A DNA stretch of 34,553 bases, taken from assembly GCA_021780905.1 (NCBI GenBank), contig JAJXXW010000024.1, positions 1 to 34,553 on the forward strand, read 5' to 3'. The stretch's first letter is position 1, and each line of letters starts with the position of its first letter. Position numbers and translations under genes: made by a program. Positions 7,216 to 16,242 of the stretch are shown in pieces. Below the pieces are notes generated by a model. That model saw only the letters and a list, made by a program, of their open reading frames with translations, made no database searches and was not told where the DNA came from. This stretch comes from a bacterium. Lineage in GTDB: Bacteria > Verrucomicrobiota > Verrucomicrobiia > Limisphaerales > UBA11358.

Positions 7216-7346
7216 GGGCGCAACATTTTAGCAGGAAACGCGAGCCAGGCCACCAAGAATTTTGCCGGCGGGTTGGTGTTCTGGGCATGTGCCATTTCAA
7301 AAGCGAACAGGACGGAAACCAAAATGAGGGACGTGATGAGGCGCAT
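7212..7346 (-). CDS. Possible 44-residue micro-ORF with a hydrophobic start
   Basis: The frame starts with ATG at 7346-7344 and reads MRLITSLILVSVLFAFEMAH, then a polar stretch and FLVAWLAFPAKMLRP before the stop at 7214-7212. The first 22 residues resemble a signal peptide or small membrane helix. Its TGA overlaps the ATG of the downstream gene in the 4-nt ATGA arrangement used repeatedly in this window, which argues for translational coupling. There is no clear Shine-Dalgarno sequence, and no known family was recognised. It may be a leader peptide or a chance frame. Confidence 0.35.
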   Translation of the reverse strand: MRLITSLILVSVLFAFEMAHAQNTNPPAKFLVAWLAFPAKMLRP

Positions 7347-7400
7347 GAAGGTTCTTTGGCCAAAGGCTCAAACTCCGCTCCGGCAAATAAGTTGCGCGCT

Positions 7401-8300
7401 TCAGGCCCACAATTTCTCTGGATAATCGCCCTTGGCAATCAGTGTGCGAATGCTCTCGACGACTTGCGGGCGGTCTTCGCGGTAGGTGACGCCGAACCAG
7501 GAATCGGCCGAGCGCAGCACCTTGCATTTGGCGCGGCCGCTGGTCACGAGGTCGCCCACGGTCGCAGGAATGTAGCACTCGGATTTCAGCTCGCCGCCGG
7601 CTTTCGCCAAAAACTTCTCGAACTCCATGCGGAGCTGCGGGAACAGCGCGGGGGTAAAACCCCAGAAATTCATCGAGACCGCCTCGTCGCCGGTGAGCCT
7701 GGTGATCTTGCCGTCGGCTTCGGTGTTCTTCGCGCCGCCGCCATCCGGCTCGATCTTCATCATCTCGACGATGTGCGTCAGGTAATTGCTGGCATCCACG
7801 CGCGAGACGCCGCGCGCCACGCTGCCGTGGGCGGACAGGGTGTTTTTCAAAATGAAACCGACCATCGCATAGTCCGGCGTGCCGGAAGTCAGGTGCTGCG
7901 CGAGCACCTGATAAGCCTGCCGGCCGTAAAAATCGTCGGCGTTGATGGCGGCGAAATTTTCTTTGACCGCTTTTTCCGCCATTAAAATCGCGTGCGTTGT
8001 GCCCCACGGCTTGGTGCGGCCGGCGGGCAGTTGGTAGGGCGCGGGCAGCTTGTCGAGTTCCTGGAAAACATATTCGACGGCGATGCGCTGCTCAAAACGT
8101 GCGCCGACGATTTCGCGGAACTGCTGCTCGATATCCTTGCGGATGACGAAGACGAGCTTGCCGAAGCCGGCGCGTAGCGCATCAAAAATCGAGTAGTCAA
8201 TGATGGTTTCCCCGTTGGGGCCGACGGGGTCGATTTGTTTGAGGCCGCCGTAGCGGCTGCCCATGCCGGCAGCGAGAACGAGCAAAGTCGGTTTTGTCAT
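7401..8300 (-). CDS. Sugar-phosphate nucleotidyltransferase
   Basis: This encodes a 299-residue enzyme of the NTP-transferase (glycosyltransferase A-like) superfamily, which makes NDP-sugars from sugar 1-phosphates and NTPs. The nucleotide-binding signature near the N-terminus is LAAGMGSRYGGLKQIDPVGP, ending in NGETIIDYS. A metal-binding region contains AAINADDFYG. The sequence resembles UTP-glucose-1-phosphate and mannose-1-phosphate type enzymes, but the substrate cannot be fixed by eye. It is divergently placed next to the GDP-mannose epimerase homologue, so GDP-mannose or a related nucleotide sugar is a reasonable guess. The start at ATG 8300 gives a normal N-terminus. Confidence 0.85.
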   Translation of the reverse strand: MTKPTLLVLAAGMGSRYGGLKQIDPVGPNGETIIDYSIFDALRAGFGKLVFVIRKDIEQQFREIVGARFEQRIAVEYVFQELDKLPAPYQLPAGRTKPWGTTHAILMAEKAVKENFAAINADDFYGRQAYQVLAQHLTSGTPDYAMVGFILKNTLSAHGSVARGVSRVDASNYLTHIVEMMKIEPDGGGAKNTEADGKITRLTGDEAVSMNFWGFTPALFPQLRMEFEKFLAKAGGELKSECYIPATVGDLVTSGRAKCKVLRSADSWFGVTYREDRPQVVESIRTLIAKGDYPEKLWA

Positions 8301-8362
8301 GCGCGGGATTTTAATTTGTCCGCCCCGGCTGTCGAGGAAATGTGATCGCCGCCGGTTCGGGC

Positions 8363-8390
8363 TTGTGCCAAGCTGGAAAAGAATTATACT
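8363..8390 (+). promoter_or_regulatory. Promoter of the epimerase gene
   Basis: TTGTGC (8363-8368) and TATACT (8385-8390, five of six consensus bases) are separated by 16 nt. The expected start of transcription is near 8397, about 27 nt before the ATG at 8424. This supports 8424 over the in-frame TTG at 8397. Confidence 0.5.
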
Positions 8391-8423
8391 TCCACTTTGT
8401 CATTTAACAATAAGACAACGGAT

Positions 8424-9473
8424 ATGCAAATCACTCAACGAGTCGTGGAAAAGGATGCCCCGCTGAAAAAGGATGACTTGATCGTCATCACCGGCGCGGG
8501 CGGATTCATCGGCGGCAACCTGGCGCTGTATTTCACCCGGAAAGGCTTCACCAACATCCGCGCGGTGGACAAGAAGCCGGTTTACGAATGGTATCTGCAC
8601 GTCCCCGGCGTCCAGAATCTTTGCCTCGACGTGAGCATCGAGGCCAATTGCCATCGCGTCTGCGAGGGCGCGGTCGAGGTCTATAATCTCGCCGCCGACA
8701 TGGGCGGCATGGGTTTCATCGAGCGCTTCCGCGTCGAGTGCCTGCGCTCGATTCTCATCAACACGCACATGGTCGAGGCGGCTTACAAAGCGGGCGCGCG
8801 GCGGTATTTTTATTCGTCGTCCGCCTGCGCCTACAACACCGACCTCCAGAAGGATCCGAAGGTGCGCGCGTTGAAGGAGTCCGACGCGTATCCGGCGATG
8901 GCCGAGCGCGGCTACGGCTGGGAGAAATTGGTTTCCGAGATGTTCTGCGAGGAATACTGGCACGAGCGCGGCATGAAAACCTTCATTGCCCGTTTCCACA
9001 ATGTCTATGGCCCCAACGGCACCTGGGACGGCGGCCGCGAGAAGGCGCCCGCCGCCATCTGCCGCAAGACCATCGAGGCGATTGACAAGAAAGATTTGAG
9101 CATCAACATCTGGGGCGACGGCACCCAGACGCGCAGCTTCATGTATATTGACGACTGCGTGAAGGGCATCGACCTGATCACGCATTGCGACAAGCTGATC
9201 GCCACGCCGATCAACCTCGGCTCCAGCGAGCTGGTTTCCATCAACGAACTGGTGAGCAAGGTGGAGCGCATCGCCGGCGTGAAGCTCAAACGGTCCTACA
9301 AGCTGGACGCGCCCAAAGGTGTGGCGGGCCGCAACTCGGACAACACTTTCATCAACAAAGTGCTGAATTGGGAACCATCCACGACGTTGGATAAGGGACT
9401 GGCCTCAACTTACAAGTGGATCAAAACCCAATACGAAGCCCGCAAGGCCGGCAAGCGAGTTGGCATCGGCTGA
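8424..9473 (+). CDS. GDP-mannose 3,5-epimerase homologue
   Basis: This encodes a 349-residue extended short-chain dehydrogenase. The NAD-binding motif is TGAGGFIGG (residues 23-31), and the SDR pair is Y164/K168 (YGWEK). The sequence follows plant GDP-mannose 3,5-epimerase closely: AADMGGMGFI, SSACAYN with C135, REKAPAA with K207, and GRNSDN. These positions sit exactly ten residues before the plant catalytic C145, Y174 and K217 as I recall them. The plant enzyme converts GDP-mannose to GDP-L-galactose and GDP-L-gulose. In a bacterium this would supply rare sugars for surface glycans rather than ascorbate (inference). A hairpin terminator lies 27 nt after the stop, so the gene is probably monocistronic. 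The ATG at 8424 is chosen over the TTG at 8397. Confidence 0.88.
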   Translation: MQITQRVVEKDAPLKKDDLIVITGAGGFIGGNLALYFTRKGFTNIRAVDKKPVYEWYLHVPGVQNLCLDVSIEANCHRVCEGAVEVYNLAADMGGMGFIERFRVECLRSILINTHMVEAAYKAGARRYFYSSSACAYNTDLQKDPKVRALKESDAYPAMAERGYGWEKLVSEMFCEEYWHERGMKTFIARFHNVYGPNGTWDGGREKAPAAICRKTIEAIDKKDLSINIWGDGTQTRSFMYIDDCVKGIDLITHCDKLIATPINLGSSELVSINELVSKVERIAGVKLKRSYKLDAPKGVAGRNSDNTFINKVLNWEPSTTLDKGLASTYKWIKTQYEARKAGKRVGIG

Positions 9474-9499
9474 ACCGAAAACTTATTTTTCCCCGCAAG

Positions 9500-9525
9500 C
9501 CGCCGGCGAACGCCGGCGGTTTTTT
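9500..9525 (+). terminator. Rho-independent terminator of the epimerase gene
   Basis: CCGCCGGCG (9500-9508) and CGCCGGCGG (9511-9519) form a perfect 9-bp stem, followed at once by six Ts (9520-9525). It lies 27 nt after the stop codon at 9473. Confidence 0.9.
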
Positions 9526-9713
9526 GGTTCTTCCGGGCCGTTGGGGTCTGGCAGCCAATGGCGCGGTTTTGAGGCGCAGGCGAGGCGAAAACTTGCGAAT
9601 CGACGGTGAAGTCAGCGAAGCAAAGAATGCCCTTTCCGACTTCGTCCCTCTGGGCGGCACCCGTGCAAAATCGGTTTTGATTTCATGCGCTGCCGCGACC
9701 GGCTGAGTTTGGT

Positions 9714-10499
<786 letters not shown>

Positions 10500-10500
<1 letters not shown>

Positions 10501-11354
10501 TGCCAGAGCTTCCCGAGGTTGAGGTGCTGGCGCGACACTTGCGCCCGCTGATGGTCGGCCAAACCATTCGTGCGGTGCTCATCCGCCGGGAAAAGGTTTT
10601 ACGCCCGACGGCGGCGGCTCTTTTCAAAAGGGAACTGGCAGGCGCAAAATTCCTCGGCCTGCAACGCCACGGAAAATATCTCTTGTTTGAACTGCGCCAA
10701 AAAAATCCGCGCCAAAAATTCTTTCTGCTCGGCCATCTCGGCATGACTGGCCGAATGTTTCTCGCGCCCCCGGACGCGCCGCTGCCCAAACACGCGGCGG
10801 TGGTTTTGGATTTGGGCGCGAAAAATTTCATCTACGAGGACACGCGGTATTTCGGACGCTTCACTTTGGATGTGTCGGCGGTGGCCAACCTCGGGCCGGA
10901 ACCGTGGGACGAAAATCTGACGCCGGAAATTTTCCGGCAGGAACTCAAACGTTCGCGCCAGTCGGTCAAGATAAAGTTGCTCGATCAATCGCTCATCGCC
11001 GGGATCGGCAACATTTATGCCAGCGAGGCGCTGTTCCGCGCCGGCCTTTCGCCGAAGCACGCGGCGAACAAGCTGACTTTGCGGCAGGCGGGAAAATTAT
11101 TGCGCTGCGTCCGTGAAGTTTTGCAGCAGGCAATTGATTGCGGCAGCACGATTCCGCTGAATTTTGCCGGCGACAAAAAATCCGACGGTCTGTTTTATTA
11201 CGGCAGCATGGCGGGCGCGACGGATTTTTACACCGAACGGCTGCTGGTCTACGACCGCGCTGGAAAGCCTTGTGTGAATTGCGGCCTGCCGGTCAAGCGT
11301 ATCGTGCAGGCGGCGCGGAGCACTTTTTTCTGCGGACGCTGCCAAAAAGTATGA
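10500..11354 (+). CDS. mutM: Formamidopyrimidine-DNA glycosylase
   Basis: This encodes a 284-residue base-excision-repair enzyme that removes 8-oxoguanine and formamidopyrimidines and nicks the abasic site. The catalytic N-terminus MPELPEVEVLARHL is intact, and Pro2 would be the nucleophile after removal of Met1. The beta-clamp lysine lies in QRHGKYLLF. The helix-two-turn-helix has LLDQSLIAGIGNIYASEALF. The C-terminal zinc finger reads CVNC, 16 residues, CGRC, then QKV. All functional residues are present. It is coupled to pyrH by a 1-nt overlap, a pairing with no obvious functional reason. A tRNA promoter starts just after its stop. Confidence 0.95.
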
Positions 11355-11363
11355 GGAATGAAA

Positions 11364-11391
11364 TTGACTCACGCGGCGCGGCCGGTAGATT
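11364..11391 (+). promoter_or_regulatory. Promoter of tRNA-Asn
   Basis: TTGACT (11364-11369, five of six) and TAGATT (11386-11391, four of six) are 16 nt apart. Transcription would start about 10 nt before the mature tRNA at 11408. Confidence 0.6.
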
Positions 11392-11407
11392 ATTTGTCCA
11401 TTTGCGT

Positions 11408-11482
11408 TCCAGAGTAGCTCAATGGTAGAGCACGCGGCTGTTAACCGTGTGGTTGAAGGTTCGAGTCCTTCCTCTGGAGCCA
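11408..11482 (+). tRNA. tRNA-Asn (GTT)
   Basis: This is a 75-nt cloverleaf: acceptor TCCAGAG paired with CTCTGGA, D-arm GCTC/GAGC, anticodon stem CGCGG/CCGTG with loop CTGTTAA (anticodon GTT), T-arm GAAGG/CCTTC with loop TTCGAGT, discriminator G and an encoded CCA. All stems pair, with one G-U in the anticodon stem. It follows mutM by 53 nt with its own promoter. Remnants of an integrase lie downstream, so it may have served as an integration site. Confidence 0.97.
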
Positions 11483-11492
11483 GCTTCAAATT

Positions 11493-11513
11493 CTTGGGTT
11501 TCCAAGGGGTTTT
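11493..11513 (+). terminator. Weak hairpin terminator after tRNA-Asn
   Basis: CTTGG (11493-11497) pairs with CCAAG (11502-11506) around a 4-nt loop, followed by GGG and TTTT (11510-11513). The 5-bp stem is short and the T-run is separated from it, so this is tentative. Confidence 0.35.
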
Positions 11514-11542
11514 GAACGGCGGGAAAGCAGTTTGAGGGCGAG

Positions 11543-11566
11543 TGCCAGCAAAAATGCCAGCAAAAA
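11543..11566 (+). repeat. Tandem 12-bp repeat downstream of tRNA-Asn
   Basis: TGCCAGCAAAAA occurs twice without a gap (11543-11554 and 11555-11566), about 60 nt after the tRNA 3' end. It lies in the position expected for recombinase arm-type sites beside a tRNA attachment site. The association with the integrase remnant 100 nt further on is by proximity. Confidence 0.6.
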
Positions 11567-11666
11567 TTTGTTAAGTGGCTTACACCAAAACAATTTGAGC
11601 TAACATCCCGCTGCTCGCCTACTGCTCGCTAACGCGAATTCGGAAATCTCCCGTATGCTGGTTTAT

Positions 11667-11780
11667 ATGAATATAAACATGAAAACCGCATATCGTATGT
11701 ATATGCAGAAATCGCACGGGTGTTTTTTACTGCGAGAACAATCAAACCCGTGAATAGCAAAGCCTCGGCACGTCTGACAT
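11667..11780 (+). pseudogene. Decayed start of a tyrosine recombinase (integrase) gene
   Basis: An ATG at 11667 (or 11679) begins MNINMKTAYRMYMQKSHG. After a change of frame near 11720 the text continues VFYCENNQTRE, then a TAG stop, then QSLGTSD. Joined together these resemble the N-terminal DNA-binding segment of site-specific integrases, with a pattern like (V/F)FY..N..T.eQ.SLGT.D. Nothing further of the integrase follows, so only a frameshifted and stop-interrupted 5' fragment remains. The position just downstream of tRNA-Asn fits an old integration event. The family call is by eye and rests on about 35 residues. Confidence 0.45.
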
Positions 11781-12099
11781 CCGGGTCAACCGGGCTTGGG
11801 CTTGGCTGATGCGCGGGGTGGTTGCGGCGGCAATGGAAGATTCAGTGGGCCAGCAGCAAGGCCACGTCGCGGTCTGGTTCGGTGCGGCGCACCAGGTGAT
11901 GAGTAGGCGCAGGCGGCGGCGGTGCTGGTGCTGGTTTGTTAAGTTGGGGGTGCGGCGGCACGCGGCTGCTCTCCTCTGACGCGAATAGGTTGCGTCGAAC
12001 CAAACGCGGACGTGTCCGCGCACTCCAAAATATCTTTTGGTTCGCGGATAATTTCAGTTCTACAAGCTAAAGCTTGAACTCCAGCTTGCGTGTCTTAAT

Positions 12100-14289
12100 T
12101 TGGCGGCGTTGAAATCCGATTCGCCCAACCTGCTCCCACTGCTGAAGCAATACTTCGGGTTCACTTCCTTCCGCCCGTTGCAGGAGGAAATCATCCGTGA
12201 TTCACTCGCGGGCAGGGACACCTTCGCGCTGCTGCCGACCGGCGGCGGCAAATCGCTGTGCTTCCAGCTTCCCGCGCTCACCCGCGACGGTCTCACCGTG
12301 GTCGTCTCGCCGCTCATCGCGCTGATGAAAGACCAGGTGGACGCGCTGCGGGCCGCCGGTGTTCCCGCGACGTTTTTGAATTCTTCGCTCGCCGCCGAAG
12401 AATCACGGAAACGTCTGCGCGGTTTGCACAACGGTGAATTCCGCCTGCTCTATGTGGCGCCGGAGCGGCTGATGCTGTCCGGTTTTCTGGAAGACTTGCA
12501 GCGCTGGAACGTCCGGCTCATCGCGATTGATGAGGCGCATTGCATCAGCGAATGGGGTCACGATTTTCGTCCGGAATACCGCCAGATTGCGCAGCTCCGC
12601 GAACTTTTTCCCCAAGTGCCGTTCATGGCGCTCACCGCCACCGCCACCGAGCGCGTCCGCGAGGACATCGTCACGCACCTGAAATTGCGCGAGCCGCAAA
12701 TTTACGTCGCCAGCTTCAACCGGCCCAACCTGAACTACCGCGTCATCACCAAGAACAAGCCGTTCGACCAGTTGTTTGATTTCCTCCGTGCGCGGCCCAA
12801 GCAGAGCGGCATCGTGTATTGCCTTTCGCGCAAAGGCGCGGAAAGCGTGGCCGAACGGCTAAACCAAAACGGCATCAGGGCCAAGCCCTATCACGCCGGT
12901 CTCACGCCCAGGGAACGCAGCGAGCATCAGGAACTTTTTCTGCGCGATAACATTCGTGTGGTCTGCGCCACTATCGCCTTCGGCATGGGCATCAACAAGC
13001 CGAACGTGCGTTTCGTCGTCCACTACGATCTGCCGAAGAACATCGAGGGCTATTATCAGGAAACCGGCCGCGCCGGCCGCGATGGCCTGCCGGGCGAATG
13101 CATTTTGCTTTTCAGCGCCGGCGACGCGGTGAAGCAGACGACGTTCATTGACGAGAAACCGAACCCGCAGGAACGTGAAATCGCCCGCAAGCAATTGCAG
13201 CAAATGGTGCATTACGCCGAATGCGCAAACTGCCGGCGCAGCGAACTGCTCGCGTATTTCGGCGAGGATTTTTCCGCCGACGGCTGCGGCGCGTGCGACA
13301 ACTGCCTTTCGCCGCGCGCCACGTTTGACGGCACGCTGGCGGCGCAAAAGTTTTTGTCGTGCGTGTTCCGCATTCGCGAGAAAACCGGTTTTGGCGTCGG
13401 GCTGAACCATGTCGTCGAAGTTCTCACCGGCGCGGACACGGAAAAAATTCGCAAATGGAATCACACGCAGCTCTCCACCTACGGCATCGGCAAGGAACAC
13501 GGCCGGCCGGAGTGGGCGGCCATCGGCCGCGAACTCGTGCGCCTCGGTTTTCTCCGGCAGACGGCGGAGAAGTTCAGCACGCTGGAATTGACCCATGCCG
13601 GCGCGGCAATTCTTAAATCACGCGACAAGGTGACGCTTACCAAGCCCGTCACCACGCCGGAAAAAACCGTCAGTCATGTCGGCGAAATCGCCTGCGACGA
13701 AGTTTTGTTCGAACGCCTGCGCGAGCTGCGCAAGCGGCTGGCCGACGAGCGCGACGTGCCGGCCTACATCGTGTTCTCCGATGTGGCGCTGCGGCAGATG
13801 GCGCGGAATTATCCGCAGACCGAAAGCGACTTTGCCCGCATCAGCGGCGTCGGCGAGAAAAAGCGGCGCGAGTTCGGCGATATTTTTCTCGGCGAGATCG
13901 CCGCGTATTTGCAGACGAATGCCCGCCAGATTTTTGCCGACGACTCCTTTACCACGCCGGCCTCCCGCCCGGCGGCGCGCAGCAGCCTGGGCGATTCTGC
14001 GCGCGAGACGCTGCGCCGCTTCCGCAGCGGCGCCAGCGTGGAGCAGATTGCCCGCGAACGCGGCGTGACCGCCGGCACGATTTACGGCCACCTGGCCGAG
14101 GGCCTCGAACAGGGCGAGTCGCTGGATCTGCAAAATTTTTTCACTCTCAAGGAACTGGCCGAAGTCGCCGCGGCCTTCGGCAACAAAGGTTTTGGCAACC
14201 TCGTCGGCGTGTTCGAAGCGCTGGGCGGCAAGGTGGATTATGGCCGGCTCCGGCTTTTCCGGGCGGCAGCCAACGCCCGCCGGACTTGA
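12100..14289 (+). CDS. recQ: ATP-dependent DNA helicase RecQ
   Basis: This encodes a 729-residue 3'-5' helicase for recombination and replication-fork repair. The helicase motifs are complete: FRPLQEE, Walker A TGGGKS (47-52), DEAH (144-147), TATAT, and the arginine-finger QETGRAGRDG. The zinc site is C378, C396, C399 and C402, followed by the RQC winged helix (about 403-515), an HRDC domain (about 534-606; SDVALRQMA, ISGVGEKKRREFG), and a C-terminal HTH_40 module (about 632-722). This is the long form of the family. No ATG fits: the candidates are TTG at 12100 or TTG at 12109, so the start is uncertain. The gene follows the tRNA-associated scar. Confidence 0.95.
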   Translation: MAALKSDSPNLLPLLKQYFGFTSFRPLQEEIIRDSLAGRDTFALLPTGGGKSLCFQLPALTRDGLTVVVSPLIALMKDQVDALRAAGVPATFLNSSLAAEESRKRLRGLHNGEFRLLYVAPERLMLSGFLEDLQRWNVRLIAIDEAHCISEWGHDFRPEYRQIAQLRELFPQVPFMALTATATERVREDIVTHLKLREPQIYVASFNRPNLNYRVITKNKPFDQLFDFLRARPKQSGIVYCLSRKGAESVAERLNQNGIRAKPYHAGLTPRERSEHQELFLRDNIRVVCATIAFGMGINKPNVRFVVHYDLPKNIEGYYQETGRAGRDGLPGECILLFSAGDAVKQTTFIDEKPNPQEREIARKQLQQMVHYAECANCRRSELLAYFGEDFSADGCGACDNCLSPRATFDGTLAAQKFLSCVFRIREKTGFGVGLNHVVEVLTGADTEKIRKWNHTQLSTYGIGKEHGRPEWAAIGRELVRLGFLRQTAEKFSTLELTHAGAAILKSRDKVTLTKPVTTPEKTVSHVGEIACDEVLFERLRELRKRLADERDVPAYIVFSDVALRQMARNYPQTESDFARISGVGEKKRREFGDIFLGEIAAYLQTNARQIFADDSFTTPASRPAARSSLGDSARETLRRFRSGASVEQIARERGVTAGTIYGHLAEGLEQGESLDLQNFFTLKELAEVAAAFGNKGFGNLVGVFEALGGKVDYGRLRLFRAAANARRT

Positions 14290-14372
14290 GCGGAAGATTT
14301 TCACGGTCGGCCGGCGGCAAAAAGATTTTCTTCAGTCCGGCAATGCCATAGCCTGTGCTGGCGATTCTAACG

Positions 14373-15854
14373 ATGAAAATTTCCATCCAGGAACTGATGG
14401 CGCGCAGCGGCGTCGCGTTTGGCACGAGTGGCGCGCGCGGACTGGCCACCGAAATGACCGACCGTGTTTGCTACGCTTACACGAAAGGCTTTCTGCAATA
14501 TCTCGAAGCCATCGGCGAACTCAAGCGCGCCGGCGAACGCGTCGCTGTGGGTGGTGACTTCCGGCCGAGCACCGACCGCGTGATGGCCGCCGTCGCCCGC
14601 GCCGCCACCGACATGGGCTACGCGCCGGTGAATTGCGGCAAGGTGCCGTCGCCAGCCGTCGCGCTGTTCGGCTTGGAAAATAAAATTCCGTCCATCATGG
14701 TCACGGGCAGCCACATTCCCGACGACCGCAACGGCATCAAGTTCAACAAGGCCACCGGCGAAGTTTTGAAGGACGACGAAAAAGGCATGAGCAGCCAAGT
14801 CGTCGAGCTGGACGATGCGCTGTTCAATGCCACCGGCAATTTTGCGCAGCCGAAACCGATGCCGGAATTTTCGCCCGTCGCCGGCGAAAATTATGTGATG
14901 CGCTACCTGAATTTTTTCAGCCACGACGCGCTGAAAGGCCTGCGTGTTGGCGTTTATCAGCATTCCGCCGTCGGGCGCGACGTGCTCGTGAAAATTCTTT
15001 CGCATCTTGGTGCGGAAGTCACGCCGCTCGGCCGCTCGGAAAAATTCATTCCGGTGGACACCGAGGCGATTCGCCCCGAAGACGTGCGGCTGGCGCGCGA
15101 ATGGGCGGTGACGGGCAAATTCGACGCCCTCGTTTCCGCCGATGGCGACAGCGACCGTCCGCTCGTCAGCGATGAGCAGGGGAACTGGCTGCGCGGCGAC
15201 GTCGCCGGCATTTTGTGCGCGAAATTTCTGGCCGCCGATTCCATCAGCACGCCGGTAAGCTGCAACACCGCGGTGGAAAAGTGCGGCTGGTTCCGCGACA
15301 TCCGCCGCACGCGCATCGGTTCGCCCTACGTCGTCGCCTCGATGATTCAGGCGTCCGCCGCCGACGCGAAACGCACCGTCGGCTACGAAGCCAACGGCGG
15401 CTTTTTGCTGAACTCCGACATCGAAGCCGGAGGCAAAAAACTCCGCGCCCTGCCCACGCGCGACGCGGTGATCGTCATGCTCGGCATATTGCTGCTGGCG
15501 AAGGCGCAGCAGAAAACCGTGTCGCAGCTCGCCGCCGGTTTGCCGGCGCGGTTCACCGCCAGCGACCGGTTGAAAAATTTCGCTACGGAAAAAAGCCAGG
15601 CGATTCTGGCGAAGTTCAATTCTGGCTCCGAAGCCGCCGACAAAACGGCGATTGAAAAAATGTTCGGCTCGATTTGCGGCCAAGTTGTTTCCTTGAACCG
15701 CACCGACGGATTGCGCATCACCTTTGCCAACGGCGAAATCATCCACCTCCGTCCGTCCGGCAACGCGCCGGAGTTCCGCTGCTACGCGGAAGCGGCGACC
15801 GACGAGCGCGCCCGGGCTTTGGCCGCCGCCGCGCTCGCAAGAATCCAGGGCTGA
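14373..15854 (+). CDS. Phosphohexomutase (phosphomannomutase/phosphoglucomutase type)
   Basis: This encodes a 493-residue alpha-D-phosphohexomutase that moves phosphate between C6 and C1 of hexose phosphates. The N-terminus carries the substrate-entry motif FGTSGARG. The phosphoserine loop is TGSHIPDDRNG with S113 as the phosphorylated serine. The magnesium site is DGDSDR (257-262), the sugar-recognition loop EANGG (339-343), and the phosphate-binding loop RPSGNAPEFR near the C-terminus. Because the window also has a nucleotidyltransferase and a GDP-mannose epimerase homologue, a role in making mannose 1-phosphate is attractive, but the family often works on several sugars. ATG 14373 is preferred to the in-frame GTG at 14355. 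Confidence 0.9.
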   Translation: MKISIQELMARSGVAFGTSGARGLATEMTDRVCYAYTKGFLQYLEAIGELKRAGERVAVGGDFRPSTDRVMAAVARAATDMGYAPVNCGKVPSPAVALFGLENKIPSIMVTGSHIPDDRNGIKFNKATGEVLKDDEKGMSSQVVELDDALFNATGNFAQPKPMPEFSPVAGENYVMRYLNFFSHDALKGLRVGVYQHSAVGRDVLVKILSHLGAEVTPLGRSEKFIPVDTEAIRPEDVRLAREWAVTGKFDALVSADGDSDRPLVSDEQGNWLRGDVAGILCAKFLAADSISTPVSCNTAVEKCGWFRDIRRTRIGSPYVVASMIQASAADAKRTVGYEANGGFLLNSDIEAGGKKLRALPTRDAVIVMLGILLLAKAQQKTVSQLAAGLPARFTASDRLKNFATEKSQAILAKFNSGSEAADKTAIEKMFGSICGQVVSLNRTDGLRITFANGEIIHLRPSGNAPEFRCYAEAATDERARALAAAALARIQG

Positions 15855-16242
15855 TTTTCAGCGCCAGCAGCCGCCCATCCAGACAAAAGTCGGATTCACG
15901 GGGCTGGCATGACTTCAACTGGCAGCCGCAGAGCCGGGGACATCCGCAACGACAGCGACCCCGGGCGGCTGGCGATAGACCACCTGCCATTCCACGCAGC
16001 CGGTCAACACCGGCAGTAGGGGCTATGCCATTAAGAAACGAGAAACACGTTATTTCACAGATCTTCGAGAGCCGCACACCACGGTCTTTGAGGCAAATGC
16101 TTGACCACTTGCCCGGAAGATTCTCACGACGTCCCCTTTCGATTACCTCCTGCGCGGCGTTCCCCGTCATTTCGGGCTTGGAATGTGAGCCGATCCGACG
16201 CAAAGTTGCCCCTTGAAAATACGCCAACGGAAAAAGCGCAGG
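15855..16242. other. Intergenic region with no convincing gene
   Basis: About 390 nt between the phosphohexomutase and a small unknown gene. On the minus strand an open stretch at 15915-16022 would encode a lipobox-like LLPVLTGC followed by about 24 residues, but a TAG precedes it and no start fits, so at most it is a lipoprotein remnant. A longer minus-strand frame covering 15739-16518 overlaps the phosphohexomutase gene and shows no family features. No terminator is seen. Confidence 0.5.

Larger units (their letters stand above)
11483..12099. other. Gene-poor region between tRNA-Asn and recQ
   Basis: About 620 nt. It contains the weak terminator, the tandem 12-mer, an AT-rich segment with two inverted repeats (GTTTATA/TATAAAC at 11661-11678; GCATAT/ATATGC at 11688-11706), the integrase remnant, and a hairpin just before recQ (CAAGCT/AGCTTG at 12063-12076). 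The stretch 11800-12050 is GC-rich with no convincing frame. It differs from the compact packing elsewhere and looks like a scar of mobile DNA. Confidence 0.6.

Noticed and set aside
11097..11489. Minus-strand frame across tRNA-Asn whose protein begins MKLAPEEGLEPSTTRLTAAC
   Set aside because: Antisense translation of the tRNA and mutM; a familiar artefact of tRNA regions.
11543..11566. Possible CRISPR-like repeat from the tandem 12-mer
   Set aside because: Only two adjacent copies with no spacers.
11742..12023. 93-codon minus-strand frame between tRNA-Asn and recQ
   Set aside because: Arg/Ala/Thr-rich text with no motif and no start context; lies in the decayed region.
14367..15746. 459-codon minus-strand frame opposite the phosphohexomutase
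   Set aside because: Exact shadow of a motif-complete gene; codon mirror only.
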